DNA of 64,000 nucleotides from Timema cristinae (GCA_039000515.1 JBCFYV010011135.1:23656735-23720734); one strand, 5' to 3'. Shown: positions 33,319 through 44,150, counted from the first letter of the stretch. The notes: generated by a model from the sequence alone, not told the origin. Made by a program: numbers and translations.

Positions 33319-34107
33319 AATACATGTGACCACCCCTATACTTTCTTCAATGGGCCTAAGGTTGTCAGGCTATGCTGTGTCTGATGTTGGGGAGGGGAGG
33401 GGGGGGATGAGAGGCTATATGATTGTTTGGTGTCCGTAATTAACGTTTGGCTTGGTTTTTTTTGTGGTTTTTATCTGTACTACTATGTCATTACATTTTT
33501 TTTAAAAAAAAAGAACTTATCTAAAAGATGTAATGTTAATTCAAGATGTAAATCTAGGGCCTGAGCTACATGATAGGAATCGGGATAAATAGTGTAAATA
33601 AATAAATAAAATAATATAATGTACTACTAGTTTATAACAAAATGTGATGTTGATAAGAAATATTAAAAGCTTTGAAAGAATTTAAAAGACTTTTTAGAAT
33701 CAAGATTCCAAGTAATGATCCTACTTGGTTGATGAACCCCAATCCTCTGGTCCGAATGGTATCCCTCCAATACAGTTACTGATGTTACAGCGTCCTAGCC
33801 CGTGTAGTCCCCGAAAACGGGAAGTTACCCCCCCCCCCTCCTCCATAAGACTCGATGGTGATTAGTCAGCAACTTTATCTGCTATCCACCCACCCCTTTT
33901 TTATTCTGCCTTCTGACCTGATTTACCGCAAAGAATGTTGACGCACCGTTTTATTATCAGAGCATATTCTATTTGCTTCTAATTAATCAAAACACCTTGC
34001 AACACTCGTTTTGTCATTCACAATCCACAACATAACAATATTAAACAAACATTCCTCAATTTAGGCCTTGTGATTACACATATCCCTATATACTAATAGC
34101 CTTAATG
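33317..34107. other. spacer
   Basis: G-run near 33394-33406, C-run near 33830, no gene or repeat assigned. Confidence 0.4.
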
Positions 34108-34116
34108 AATAACTTA

Positions 34117-34401
34117 CCATGTGACCTGGTGGTCTTGGGTAAGGTGTCAAGACTCCTTCCTGTGCTGAGGGTCCAGGCTCAATACTTGGTCCCGGCACAG
34201 ATATATATGATAAACATACCCTTTCTTTACCTCTGACAAGACGTGTATTAATCACAACTTGTGAATGTTGGGAATGCCAGGCCTCCACCGTGGTTCGGAT
34301 CTCACGTTAAACTGTAGGTCCTCCATTTCATCTCACAATCACCCTACCGTTACACATTAGTGTAAGTGCGTACAACCAGGACGGTTAGTAAGACGCGGTG
34401 C

Positions 34402-34429
<28 letters not shown>
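34117..34429 (+). mobile_element. SINE family B copy with target duplication
   Basis: Carries the extra GTGTATTAATCACAACTTGT segment also seen in copies at 1114 and 46221, defining a B subfamily. AATAACTTA flanks it (34108-34116, 34430-34438). Confidence 0.93.
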
Positions 34430-34435
<6 letters not shown>

Positions 34436-34438
34436 TTA

Positions 34439-35297
34439 AACCCATTCCTGTGGTGCAATAATTTTCAGAAATAAAATATAACTGATTTAATTCTATCCTG
34501 CTCCCATTTCCAATATTAAACTCCCCTTAACCTCTATCAATAACCCAAAACATTTCTAAATTTACTGTAGCTATTGGGCTAGTTAATCTTCAAACCGTGT
34601 GCTAGCTAATATTACCTTGACCTTTATGTTCTAGAAAGGGGTGCGGTAAATAACACAAATGATTAAAAGTGGTGGAGAAACATAAGAGAGGAGGTAATTC
34701 ATAATTTAAGAGAGAGATGAATACGTAAACCTCAATTCCCAGAAGCCTCCATTGTGAAATAATCCAAGTGGTAGGAACAAAATATAAACAAATAAAGCTC
34801 GTATATGAATCTAACAACTCGATGCTAAACTTTTTTTTAGCAAGAGAAATTACCTTAGGACTTCTCCCCCCCATCTCATTGTTTTTTTTATAACAGATCC
34901 TGAGAGGAAAACTAATGTTTTAGTAATTATTATTCATGAGGGAAGAACTAGTTTTATTTTATAAACAGTGAAAATATAAACTTTTAGAGTCATTTAAGTT
35001 CAGAAAACTAGCTCTTGTTGTAATTTTTTTTTGTTCGTGTATATTTTTAACTTCCTCGCTGCTTCTTGGAGAAGGTAAATTTATTGATAACTAAAATAAT
35101 CGCATTGATATTTTAATTGATGTTGACGTTTCATGACCACTTAATACCCTAAATAAAAAAATTACTTTCGTGATACCCACTGTCTGTATAGCAGTCTATA
35201 GCCAACACCTTATTTTACTGTTCGGGGTAACACTTGGTAGGTATCTTGGGTAATACTAAGGTCCCCGTTGATATATTTGGAGTTAACTAACAGATGC
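34439..35297. other. AT-rich spacer
   Basis: A 90-codon minus-strand frame (34602-34874) has no motif. No repeat assigned. Confidence 0.35.
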
Positions 35298-35538
35298 ACC
35301 CTCTTGAGTGGCCACGTGGTCTAACCCACTACTCTAGTGTTAGACTGGATGGGGAGATCAAGGTTCGAATCTCGCTTCGGCTGAACTGGGGGTGGTTTTT
35401 CCTAAATGGTTTTCCACTCTTCCTCCACGAAAATGTGGGTTCACCTATTCTATATTCAAACTTCCCAAGTCCATCTGCTTAATTCGTAATTAAGCGTATA
35501 ACCCGAACAGGTAGTAAGACGTGGTGTTAAGTATTATT
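35298..35538 (+). mobile_element. SINE family A copy
   Basis: Head CTTGAGTGGCCACGTGGTC, deletion within the variable arm (TTAGACTGGATGGGG), end TAACCCGAACAGGTAGTAAG. Confidence 0.9.
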
Positions 35539-35539
35539 T

Positions 35540-35685
35540 TGGGACTAGGATGGTTATATTTAGAGGAAGTTTATGGGCATTTGCATAGAGGGAAAGTGGA
35601 AAACCACTCGGAGAGAACCAACCCCAGTACACCCGACCGAGATTCGAAACTCGATCTCCACGTTATCGTCAGTCTAGTGTTCTGG
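35540..35685 (-). mobile_element. SINE family A fragment, tail-to-tail with the previous copy
   Basis: Antisense GGTTATATTTAGAGGAAG and CACCCGACCGAGATTCGAAA. Together with 35298-35538 it forms an inverted pair. Confidence 0.82.
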
Positions 35686-35744
35686 ATATTTATTTATGAA
35701 TTATTATGGTTTAAACCGCATGTAAATGTCACATTCTTTGGCCA

Positions 35745-35805
35745 CTAGAAACGAACCCGGGACCTTTGATAGGCCTATAGTACACAAATGCTCATCCCTT
35801 GCTTT
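35745..35805 (-). mobile_element. family D tRNA-like piece
   Basis: Antisense AACGAACCCGGGACCTTTGA and ACACAAATGCTCATCC match the T arm and D arm region of family D. Confidence 0.65.
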
Positions 35806-35821
35806 GCCTTAAAATGTGCAC

Positions 35822-35915
35822 GAAATGACTTCAGGATAGTTAATTGGTAGAGTATTGGCGTATTAAGTCAAAGGTCCCGAGTTCGATTCCCGTGTTCAGG
35901 TGTAATTTTTCAATC
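35822..35915 (+). mobile_element. family D tRNA-like piece
   Basis: GGATAGTTAATTGGTAGAGT, TCAAAGGTCCCGAGTTCGAT and TTCAGGTGTAATTTTTCAAT. Inverted relative to the piece at 35745-35805. Not a functional tRNA: the acceptor and D stems are broken. Confidence 0.75.
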
Positions 35916-37019
35916 TAAACAATATAAAGTTAAGTCACAGCTATTATTCATTTTAAGGCGATTGGTCCTTTTCATTTGGCGTGGAAATGCATAGCCATCG
36001 GAACGAACGGTTATCTTCAAGATTTTTCTTATTGTTTTGCAATTTTCTTTCCAAGAATAGAAGCATGTAGATAAGTTATACTTTTTTTTATATATACACA
36101 CCTTCTCTATAATTTTAACAGAGATCAAATATCGATAAAACTTACATTTTTTCAATAGAAAACTTCTGACTTCAAAACAAAAATTAAGAAAATGTAACAA
36201 TTAATAAACATCGATAGATTATCTTAGAAGGGATGTTGAAAATATTAAAACATAAAAATCTCGCTCATTCTTGAGAAAACTGATATTTCCAAACGTATGA
36301 TTTTTTTCCACGGGACCAGTCCGGTAGCTAGCGCCATCTACGGTTTCCGTGATTAATCTGTTATTGTTGACGCGGAAGGATACTTTGATCGGTTGTGAAG
36401 CCACGCCACGCCTTTCACCCTCCCGCCCACCATTCCACAAAATAGATTTTTGACTTGCACTTGACAGGGCCAAGGGCCTTAAGAAGTAAAAAATATAGGT
36501 ATATATATATATTCACCAACCTCATTTTGTAAACCCTATTTCTAAGCCCCCCACCCATTTTTTTTACTTAAAATAAAAATGGACAGACTAGCATTTTATT
36601 TTAATAATAGTCTGTTTGTAGGTTTCCGGATGACATAATTTCCCTAGTATTTCCCAGCTCAGCGTTCTCTTTTTTTTCCTGCTGACCTACCAGTACCAGT
36701 GGCGTGAGTAGGGAGGGGAGAAGTAGGGCTATATTGTAGTATAGGTTGGCAGGCCTGGATGCGCAATGGTTTGAGGGTGAAAGGGGGGGGGGTGGTCAAG
36801 CGGTAACACTGCCTACCCATCATTCATTTGTCACCCCCCCCCTTACCTCCTTCGCCAAGGGTCCCCCAGCGAGTGAAGGTCATTAGTCAACCGTGTCACG
36901 TGTCTAGCGTCCCGGGCTGTGATTCGCTTTAATTAGGGACCCGCCCAGGCCGTGTTGCCAACCTGACACGGTGAAATTACTCTGTCTTCTTAGTTTTGGG
37001 ATATTTCTTTTCATACTAG
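35916..37019. other. spacer with G+C-richer islands
   Basis: Around 36300-36470 and 36690-36970 the sequence is less AT-rich, with long G and C runs (36784-36793, 36834-36841), but no frame or motif identifies a gene. Confidence 0.35.
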
Positions 37020-37044
37020 ACACACACACACACACACACACACA
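37020..37044. repeat. (CA)n microsatellite
   Basis: Pure CA dinucleotides, about 12 units. Confidence 0.95.
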
Positions 37045-37086
37045 GATTGATGAAAGAGAGTATTTTCATTTTAATCTGTCTTTTAA

Positions 37087-37345
37087 CCCGCTTCAGTGGC
37101 CGCGAGGTCTAACGCGCTACACCCGTGTTGGATTATACTGATTATAATGGGGAGATCTGGGCTTGATTCTGGCCGGGTGCACTGAAGGAGATTTTCCTAA
37201 AATGGTTTTCCACTCTCCTTCCACGTATATATGGGTGCACTTCCTCAAAATTAAAAAACCTTTATAATCCCTAGACAATTAGCTTAATGAATACAGAGGC
37301 ATATATATTCCTAATGGGTAGTAAGACGTGGTGCTGTATTAATAA
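37087..37345 (+). mobile_element. SINE family A copy
   Basis: CCCGCTTCAGTGGCCGCGAG head, CTGGGCTTGATTCTGG B box, end CTAATGGGTAGTAAGACGTG. Confidence 0.9.
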
Positions 37346-37615
37346 AACTGTCTTTTAGCGACACGGTTTGCTTATTGATATATTTTTTTATATTATCTTT
37401 GAAAACGTTAAATTAATCTTAACTGTTTTTAGAAATAGATCCCAGCTAGTTGAAATAATTTTGAAGAACACGTGTAGTAGCCGTTAATCTGGTTACGAGT
37501 GATTTTCCAGTTACTTGGTTATCGAGTGTTTAACCACCCCTCTGTCTTCCCCCTCCCCCCATCCATTAACTGTTTCCCACTGAGTCTCCACACGGATAAT
37601 ACGGTGTAATAAACT
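37346..37615. other. AT-rich spacer
   Basis: Nothing assignable; ends with the left target duplication of the next SINE. Confidence 0.4.
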
Positions 37616-37625
37616 ATACATTCTA

Positions 37626-37877
37626 GACTTGCCTCGGCTAACGTGCTAGTTTCGTGTTGAGCTAGACTGTCGAGGATGGGGAGATCGAGGTTCGAATCTC
37701 GGTCGGGTGAACTGGGGGTGGTTTATCATAAATGGTTTTCCACTCTCCCTCTACGCAAATGCGGGTTCACTTTCCTATACATTCAAACTTCCCAATTCCT
37801 AATCTATTTATCGTAATTGGTACTTGAGCGTACAACCCGAGTGGGTAGTAAGACGCGGTGCCAAATAAATAAAACCC
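37626..37877 (+). mobile_element. SINE family A, young subfamily, with target duplication
   Basis: ATACATTCTA flanks it at 37616-37625 and 37878-37887. B box GGTTCGAATCTCGGTCGGG intact. An internal deletion removed part of the head (CCTCGGCTAACGTG). Confidence 0.93.
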
Positions 37878-37904
37878 ATACATTCTACCATCCTCATTCC
37901 TAAA

Positions 37905-38100
37905 GGTACGGCCAGACTGAGCGCGCGAGCGAGCGAGCGAGCGCGCGAGCGACTAAAATATAAAATAGAACACATTGGTTGTAATGGGGGGTGGCCACAC
38001 TGGCGCGAGCGAGCGAGCGCGCGAGCGACTGAGCGCGCGCGCTTGAAAGATAGAACTGGTCCTATTTTTCAAGCGCGCGCGCTCGACCCGGTACAGTCTA
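37905..38100 (+). repeat. GCGA-rich element with hairpin, copy 1
   Basis: GGCCAGACTGAGCGCGCGAG then (GCGA)n, then GGCCACACTGGCGCGAGCG and (GCGA)n again. It ends in an inverted repeat GAGCGCGCGCGCTTGAAA / TTTCAAGCGCGCGCGCTC around an ~17-nt loop (38031-38083). A reversed relative is at 39268-39371. Confidence 0.85.
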
Positions 38101-38227
38101 GTTTACAGGCGCTAGGCAATATTATTGTATGTTGGTTCATTGAGTGCTGGGGAAACTTCTCATTTTGACATGATATTTGACTTTTTTCTATCAGTGATAG
38201 GTTTAACACACTTGCTATTAATTGCCC

Positions 38228-38486
38228 GGTGACCTGGCGGTCTAGGGGTAAGGTGTCAGACTTCTGTGCTGGCGGCCGGGGTTCAATCCTCGGTCCCGGC
38301 ACAGATTTATCTGATTACCAAACCCTTCCTTCACCTCTGACAAGACATCTTGTGGGGAATGCCAGGCCTCCACCGTAGTTCGGATCCCACGTTAAACTGT
38401 AGGTCCTCCATTTCATCTCACAATCACCCTACCATTACACATTAGCGTAAGTGTGTGTAGCCAGAACGGGAAGTAAGATGCGGTGC

Positions 38487-38523
<37 letters not shown>
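38228..38523 (+). mobile_element. SINE family B copy
   Basis: Close to consensus: GGTGACCTGGCGGTCTAGGG, GGGGTTCAATCCTCGGTCCC. It carries a short deletion (CTTGTGGGGAATG) and a tail of about ten AAT units. Confidence 0.94.
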
Positions 38524-38524
<1 letters not shown>

Positions 38525-38689
38525 GCCTAATTTAATTGGTAAGACCATAAATAATATAATGTATATATGTAAACCCGATATGTTAAAATACTTCAATATT
38601 ATAATCAAAGTAGGCCTTTACAAATAAGAATCACCATTAGTTTGGAGAGAGTATGAAAAAACCACAACAATAAATAAGTTTTAAAAATC

Positions 38690-38776
38690 ACCTTCATTCA
38701 CTGAGCCAAGATTCGAACCTTTGCCTCCTAGTCAAAAGTTATCGAGTGCAACGCACCATTCTGCCACTGGTGCGGC
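38690..38776 (-). repeat. tRNA-Ser-like pseudogene or SINE head
   Basis: Minus strand reads GTGGCAGAATGGTGCGTTGC then AGGCAAAGGTTCGAATCTTG, an A-box/B-box pair with a long variable arm. No acceptor pairing; no second copy found in the window. Confidence 0.5.
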
Positions 38777-38945
38777 AAATCTGATTTTAAAACACTTCAG
38801 TACAGTACCATACGCATTTCTCAATTTATTAATTGGATGCACTTCTACTTTTTTCTTTTTTATAAATACACAATATTTTCTGTAAGAATTTTCGAGGAGC
38901 AGAGATGTACTAAGTGTGTTTGACAGAGACATCTTCTCTAACTAA

Positions 38946-38952
38946 GGGGGGT

Positions 38953-38984
<32 letters not shown>
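38946..38984 (+). repeat. poly-G tract
   Basis: G6, T, then 32 consecutive Gs, abutting the first base of a SINE B. G-quadruplex-prone; length is likely uncertain in any assembly. Confidence 0.95.
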
Positions 38985-38985
38985 C

Positions 38986-39257
38986 GGTGACCTAGTGGTC
39001 TAGGGGTAAGGTGTCAGACTTCTGTGCTGGCAGCCCGGGTTCAATCCTCGGTCCCGGCACAGATTTATCTTATTTCCAACCCCTTCCTTCACCTCTGACA
39101 AGACATCTTGTGAATGTAGGGAATGCCAGGCCACCACCGTGGTTCGGATTCCACGTTAAACTGTAGGTCCTTCATTTCATCTCACAATAACCCTACCATT
39201 ACACATTAGCGTAAGTGCGTATAACCCGGACGGGTAGTAAGACGCGGTGCTAATAAT
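38986..39257 (+). mobile_element. SINE family B copy
   Basis: Near-consensus copy starting immediately after the poly-G tract, with a very short tail (TAATAATAAT). Confidence 0.93.
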
Positions 39258-39267
39258 AATCTAACTA

Positions 39268-39371
39268 GGGTCCGCTAATTACGCGCTCGCTCGCTCGCGC
39301 GCTCGCCAGTTTGGCCACCCAGTCGCTTGCGCGCTCGCTCGCACGCTTGGCAGTCTGGCCGAACCCTAAGT
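39268..39371 (-). repeat. GCGA-rich element, copy 2
   Basis: Complement of the 37905 element: CGCGCTCGCTCGCTCGCGCG, CAGTTTGGCCACCCAGTCGC and GGCAGTCTGGCCGAACCCTA. It lacks the terminal hairpin. Confidence 0.82.
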
Positions 39372-39892
39372 GCAGTTGGATAAACAATTTTCTGAGATGA
39401 GCGGTAAAGACGTTGGGTAGAAAAACTAACATAAGGCTCGGGAAATAAACACTGACATATTTTGGAATATTTTTTTTTCCAAAAAAAAGATATTGCATTA
39501 AAACTAAATGAGGAAATAGCTTACGGAACTTAAAAATATTTATCATGATTTGAAATACTTGCGGGAAAATAACACACTCTAATCCCTTAATTTTGAGCAA
39601 AGGACTTTTGTTTCTAGTTCACAAAAATATGTTAATGACAAATTCTAATTTGAAAGAATGTGTAGATAAGTGTTCTTTATTTTGGTGCAATTTTTAAAAA
39701 ATCCAAATACACATCTTCTCTGTTTCACGTCATGGTTGGTATAAAGCACCCTAAAGTCCCGATCCTTAATAGAGGGCGTGCTTAAAATGTTAAAACTTGT
39801 GTGATTAAATAATTTACTGTATGTAGTAATAAGGAGTTTACAACCCGAAATTGGCTCCTTTTGTGTTTCCCAGTGTTCTATAGTAACACATG
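39372..39892. other. AT-rich spacer
   Basis: Unassigned. Some sequence just left of 39895 may be the far 3' part of family C. Confidence 0.35.
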
Positions 39893-39894
39893 CA

Positions 39895-40500
39895 TTCAAC
39901 CATTTGTCCGGTTAGTGTCGCCCGCACCATCTGGTAGAAACCACATGTACTAGGTGAGTGCGATGGTTTTCCAGTTGCCCCCAAAACAATTTCTATGAGC
40001 GAAAGTGAAAGGGCTGACCAATTTTATCCGGTAAGGTAATTTTCACATACCTACCTTCCAGGGTTCATTTTTTACATGTAACCCGCCTCGGTGGCGTAGT
40101 TGTCTAACGCACTAGTCTTGTTGAGCTCGACTGCTGAGGACGGGGAGATCGAGGTTCGAGTCTCGGTCGGGTGAACTGGGGTGGTTTTCCCTAAATGGTT
40201 TTCCAATCTCCCTCCACGCAAATGCGGGTTCACTTCCTCTAATTCAACCTTCCCAATTCCTAATCCATTAGCGTAATTAGTACTTAAAGCGTATAACCCG
40301 AACGGGTAGTAAGACGCGGTGCTAAATATTATTATTGTACATGTAAAAATCGACATGGGACCGACGGCTTTGATTCCAAAACCGAAGGAAGTTGTGCTAC
40401 GCACTTTTTTCTCTAGAGGAAAAAAAAAAGTGGACCTCTGCTTGGTTTTAAACCACGATCATCGTTTCCTTAGTCGAGCACCTTTCTCAAAGAACTTCAA
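39895..40500 (-). mobile_element. SINE family C copy interrupted by a young SINE A
   Basis: Left part (TCCGGTTAGTGTCGCCCGCA, CACCATCTGGTAGAAACC, CCTACCTTCCAGGG) matches 55745-55925. Right part (GACATGGGACCGACGGCTTT, GAAGTTGTGCTAC) continues to the antisense tRNA-like head near 40480. The interruption is exactly the SINE at 40082-40337. Confidence 0.88.
40082..40337 (+). mobile_element. SINE family A, young subfamily, nested in family C
   Basis: Best-preserved young A copy in the window. Flanked by TACATGTAA (40073-40081, 40338-40346). Its tail hairpin ACCCGAACGGGT is intact. Confidence 0.95.
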
Positions 40501-41301
40501 AGTTCGTCACTCTTTAATAACTACCATAAATTATTTCCCTTACTAGTACTTAATATGCTCACTCCTATCCCCTCCCCCCCCGCCCTCACATCCAACTCTA
40601 AACTTCTACCGATCGCCATATTGGTTCCTATGCGGTGACTTATGGTTGGAAGAACGTCTTGCAATTAAAGGCGACAAGTTAGGGCCAGACGGTAAAGAGG
40701 GGTCGATGAAAGTTTGGTCGAACTTTCTGGTATGTTCTTGGTCCTTATGAGGTTCCTATCCATTTATACTCCCTGTCCCTTCCCACCCCCCGACCCCCCC
40801 CCCCCTCAGAATCACCCTCAATATCGGAAACATAAAGTCTTGGAAATTAATTTGAACACTTGGTGGTGGACTAAAGGGTATTTATCGGATTTTTGAATCA
40901 CTTATAACGTTTTGTTGTTATTGAGAACCCATTTATAATGTTTTGATTGTGAGACTTTGTTTTATAAACAAGCTTTGGTTCTTTGTTTTATAATAATTTT
41001 TATGTTCTAAACCTATCTTTTTATTTTATAGTAACTTTTTGGGAAATTTCTCTCATGTTCGTATTAATGTTTAAAAAAATCACTGTGTTTATTGAATTTT
41101 CCATAATTTACTATTTTTAAACCTATATAAACACCTGTTATTTATTATTCGAGGTATTTAATGTGCACTTTATTAACCTTATATATTTAAATGAAACTAA
41201 ATTTAAACTAAAATAGATAACAACATACAGCTCCCTCCAGCAGTAAATTTATAATTGTAAACGGGAAAAAATTAAATTTCACAACTGATTAAAATTTTCT
41301 G
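40501..41301. other. AT-rich spacer
   Basis: C-rich runs near 40570 and 40783-40805; nothing assignable. Confidence 0.4.
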
Positions 41302-41385
41302 CTATGCTGGTAATCAGACATGGGAACCTTAGCTCTTAAGACAGACACGCTACTGATTTAAACTAATCGAGTCGCATGGGTTATC
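41302..41385 (-). repeat. decayed tRNA-like piece
   Basis: GACATGGGAACCTTAGCTCT and GACACGCTACTGATTT resemble the antisense tRNA-like module at 56268-56342. Confidence 0.4.
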
Positions 41386-41397
41386 TGATTCACTTCT

Positions 41398-41634
41398 ACC
41401 GGGGTTCCGTCGTCGGGATTTATCTGATTGCCAAACCCTTCCTTCACCTCTGACAAGTTATCTTGTGAATGTGGGGAATGCCAGGCCTCCACCGTGGTTC
41501 GGATTCCACGTAAACTGTAGGTCCTTCATTTCATCTCATAATCACCCTACCTTTACACATTAGCGTAAGTGCGTATAAGCCTAACGGGTAGTAAGATGAG
41601 GTGCTAATAATAATAATAATAATAACAATAATAA
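41398..41634 (+). mobile_element. SINE family B copy, head reduced
   Basis: Body from GATTTATCTGATTGCC to the AAT tail is typical. Upstream only CCGGGGTTCCGTCG remains of the head, suggesting an internal deletion rather than simple 5' truncation. Confidence 0.88.
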
Positions 41635-41810
41635 AAATGATGTTGGATGGAGGCTATTTATATTCATTTGTGAAAACGTTATCGAAGGTTATACACATTA
41701 CTTACTATAGATCCTTAAGTAATTTTTATTTTATTTAGATGGGACAAACGGTTTACACTAAAACAATGATTGGTTCATTTCACCGCAAACTATTTATCTT
41801 TATTTAAAAT

Positions 41811-42026
41811 ATTTATTACTGAATCAGATAGCCGAAGCCATTATCCATGCCTTTTAGTGAGAATAGCGCCATCTAGATATAATATTCTGAAAATTGAAAA
41901 ATGACACTTAGACACGGGTCCCGTGTCTAAGTGTCATTTTTCAATTTTCAGAATATGATATCAGATGGCGCTATCCTCACTAAAAGGCATGGATAATGGC
42001 TTCGGCTATCTGATTCAGTAATAAAT
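41811..42026. repeat. 108-bp inverted repeat made of family D 3' ends
   Basis: Arms meet at GACACGGG-T-CCCGTGTC (41911-41927), leaving a single unpaired base, and extend out to ATTTATTACTGAATCAG / CTGATTCAGTAATAAAT. Each arm read outward from the centre matches family D 3' sequence (GTGTCATTTTTCAATTTTCA, GAATATGATAT), as seen at 42302-42332. Only a handful of mismatches plus a one-base length difference separate the arms. Confidence 0.92.
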
Positions 42027-42089
42027 ATGAATTCCCTACAATTATAATATAATTGTCAAAATGGCTGCAATAAAATATGCCAATCACCG

Positions 42090-42335
42090 AGTCGTGGGTG
42101 GCCGCGTTGTCTGATGGCTGTGATCTTATATAATCACGTATTTATAAGCTGATGACTTCCACACGTCCATCAAAGATCTCTGCCTTAAACTATGAGTGAA
42201 AAATGAAGAATTGACCTTGGAAACGGGACGAATCCTGGATAGCTCAGTGGTAAGAGCATTGGCTTACCAAGCCGAAGGTCCGGTTCGGTTCCCGTGTACA
42301 GGTGTCATTTTTCAATTTTCAGAATATGATATTTA
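42090..42335 (+). mobile_element. family D copy
   Basis: 5' module GTGGGTGGCCGCGTTGTC, CTGATGACTTCCACACGTCC and CTGCCTTAAACTATGAGTG, then a tRNA-like module GGATAGCTCAGTGGTAAGAG with TCCGGTTCGGTTCCCGTGT and tail GTGTCATTTTTCAATTTTCA. Anticodon-arm pairing is good (TTGGC/GCCGA) but the T arm has lost a base, so it is a tRNA-derived repeat and not a tRNA gene. Confidence 0.82.
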
Positions 42336-42757
42336 AAATATAAACATTTAATAATAACTCGTATAATTTGCTAAATTAAATAATATACGTTGTTGCAGAA
42401 ACATTCCTTTAAATCGTATGGAGAGAATAGTATACACTGTTACAGAAATATTGAGAAAAGAATAAAAATCTCTGTGTACTAAAGAGCATAGGAATCAATT
42501 TCACATTTCAAAGACCTACATCTAAGTTATGTCCATCTTAACTCGTTAAACGCTACCGTTAAATTAGATTCATTAATGGATTAGGTTTGCATAATAAATA
42601 ACGATCTCATTAATGTAAAACTATAAAAAAGTATGCTGGAAATATTATAGCTGAAATATACCAAAAAATGTAACCAAATCGGCGACTTTTGTGTGGTAGA
42701 AACATCTCTTACCAGAGCGCATGCGCAAAAGGTTTAAAATTTCACACCAGAATAAAG
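42336..42757. other. AT-rich spacer
   Basis: Nothing assignable. Confidence 0.4.
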
Positions 42758-42764
42758 TTGTCTG

Positions 42765-42766
<2 letters not shown>

Positions 42767-42795
<29 letters not shown>

Positions 42796-43064
42796 ATTAT
42801 CACCGCGTCTTACTACCAGTCGGGTATACGCACTTACGCTAATGTGTAATGGTAGGGTGATTGTGAGATGAAATGGAGGACCTACAGTTTAACGTGGGAT
42901 CCGAACCACGGTGAGGCCTGGCATTCCCCACATTCACAAGATGTCTTGTCAGAGTGAAGGAAGGGTTTGGTAATCAGATAAATTTGTGCCAGGACCGAGG
43001 TTTGAACCTCGGACTCCCAACATAAAGTCGGACACCTTACCCCTAGACCGCCAGGTCACCTTTT
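42767..43064 (-). mobile_element. SINE family B copy with target duplication
   Basis: Antisense copy with (ATT)n at left and CCGCCAGGTCACC at right. TTGTCTGAT flanks it at 42758-42766 and 43065-43073. Confidence 0.93.
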
Positions 43065-43266
43065 TTGTCTGATACATGTAAAAATATGTTCTAATGAAAA
43101 GTGTTTTTGTGGTTATAGCTAGCTAGAAGGATTTGTTATTTATAATAATAGATTTCTGCCGATACACTACACATAGACCGTCACTTTGGTGTCACCCAGT
43201 GCACTCCACCCTCCCGGTGACGCCACTGCAAAGAGGGAGATCTACAAGACATTTTCCTTAGCGTCA

Positions 43267-43703
43267 CTATACTATAAAGCCACATGGCTGACTCACTCAA
43301 TGACATTTATATTTATCAACTTCCAGATGAGCTAGAAACTTGAGATTTGGCAAATTATAGTTTCTATCCTGTAACCGACGACAAAATTCAAAAAGTAAAA
43401 AAAAAAGATGATTAACACCAGAAAAAAAAGTCAAAAATGCGGAGCAACTTTAAAGTCAGTGCGGACCTTTTTTTTGGAGGCCTCTTGTGGCTAAACGGTA
43501 AGACTTACAAAAAAACGGATTGCACCAGAGCTAGATTTTTTGATTTTGGGTACATTTTCCACTATTTTAATTTTCTGACACACTTATGTGACAGCTAAAA
43601 TCATAAAATTGTAAAAATAATTAAACGTTAAAACAACGCTGGAATTACATTAATTTAAACTCACCGGGGGTTTTGGGGTGGAGCCACAACGAACAAAGTG
43701 TGT
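43267..43703 (+). mobile_element. unclassified repeat family E, longest copy
   Basis: Starts TATACTATAAAGCCACATGG and contains CCAGATGAGCTAGAAACTTG, GCGGAGCAACTTTAAAGTCA, GGCCTCTTGTGGCTAAACGG and GGATTGCACCAGAGCTAG. It ends near GGGGTGGAGCCACAACGAAC. No terminal inverted repeats; the start resembles Helitron 5' ends, but no CTRR 3' end was found. Confidence 0.75.
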
Positions 43704-43764
43704 ATAAATAAACGAGTTGGAAGAGCTTACAGATTAGTATATTTCCTTATACGATCCACCTGTA

Positions 43765-43935
43765 TCGGTAAACACGCCGGCTAAGGTGTTCATCTCGTCT
43801 TTATGGTTTTTCGCTGATGTGGCATTATGGTTTTTAATCCCATCCAGGTATACCGAGGGTGGTTTTACCTAAACGTTTTCCTATCTCCTTTTTATTATAT
43901 GCAGGTGCATTTATTCCGTTTATAGTAGGATTCAG
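43765..43935 (+). mobile_element. decayed SINE family A
   Basis: GGTTTTTAATCCCATCCAGG, GGGTGGTTTTACCTAAACG and TGCAGGTGCATTTATTCCG keep the family order, but the head is barely recognisable. Confidence 0.5.
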
Positions 43936-44084
43936 GTAGAAGGGCACTTTTAGAAAATAGATTTTTTGTTGTTCTCAACGTGTTCGTATATATCAAAAGT
44001 TACACCTGCATATCACATGACTTGACGTATGAAAATACGAAAATGTTTTCAGTAATTTTTTCATAAATTGTATCCAACACCTTA

Positions 44085-44150
44085 GGTCATTCGCTAGCGT
44101 ATCTGGCTTCCTATATAAGGGTCCCGAGATAGATTCCTTGCATGACCGAA
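44085..44150 (+). repeat. decayed family D tRNA-like piece
   Basis: TTCGCTAGCGTATCTGGC, AAGGGTCCCGAGATAGATTC; weak A- and B-box positions only. Confidence 0.4.

Noticed and set aside
32962..33333. 71-123 codon minus-strand frames rich in Ile and Tyr
   Set aside because: They are translations of the (TA)n microsatellite.
42233..42303. Possible functional tRNA gene
   Set aside because: The anticodon arm pairs, but the T arm lacks a base and the acceptor stem is poor. The module recurs inside family D repeats.
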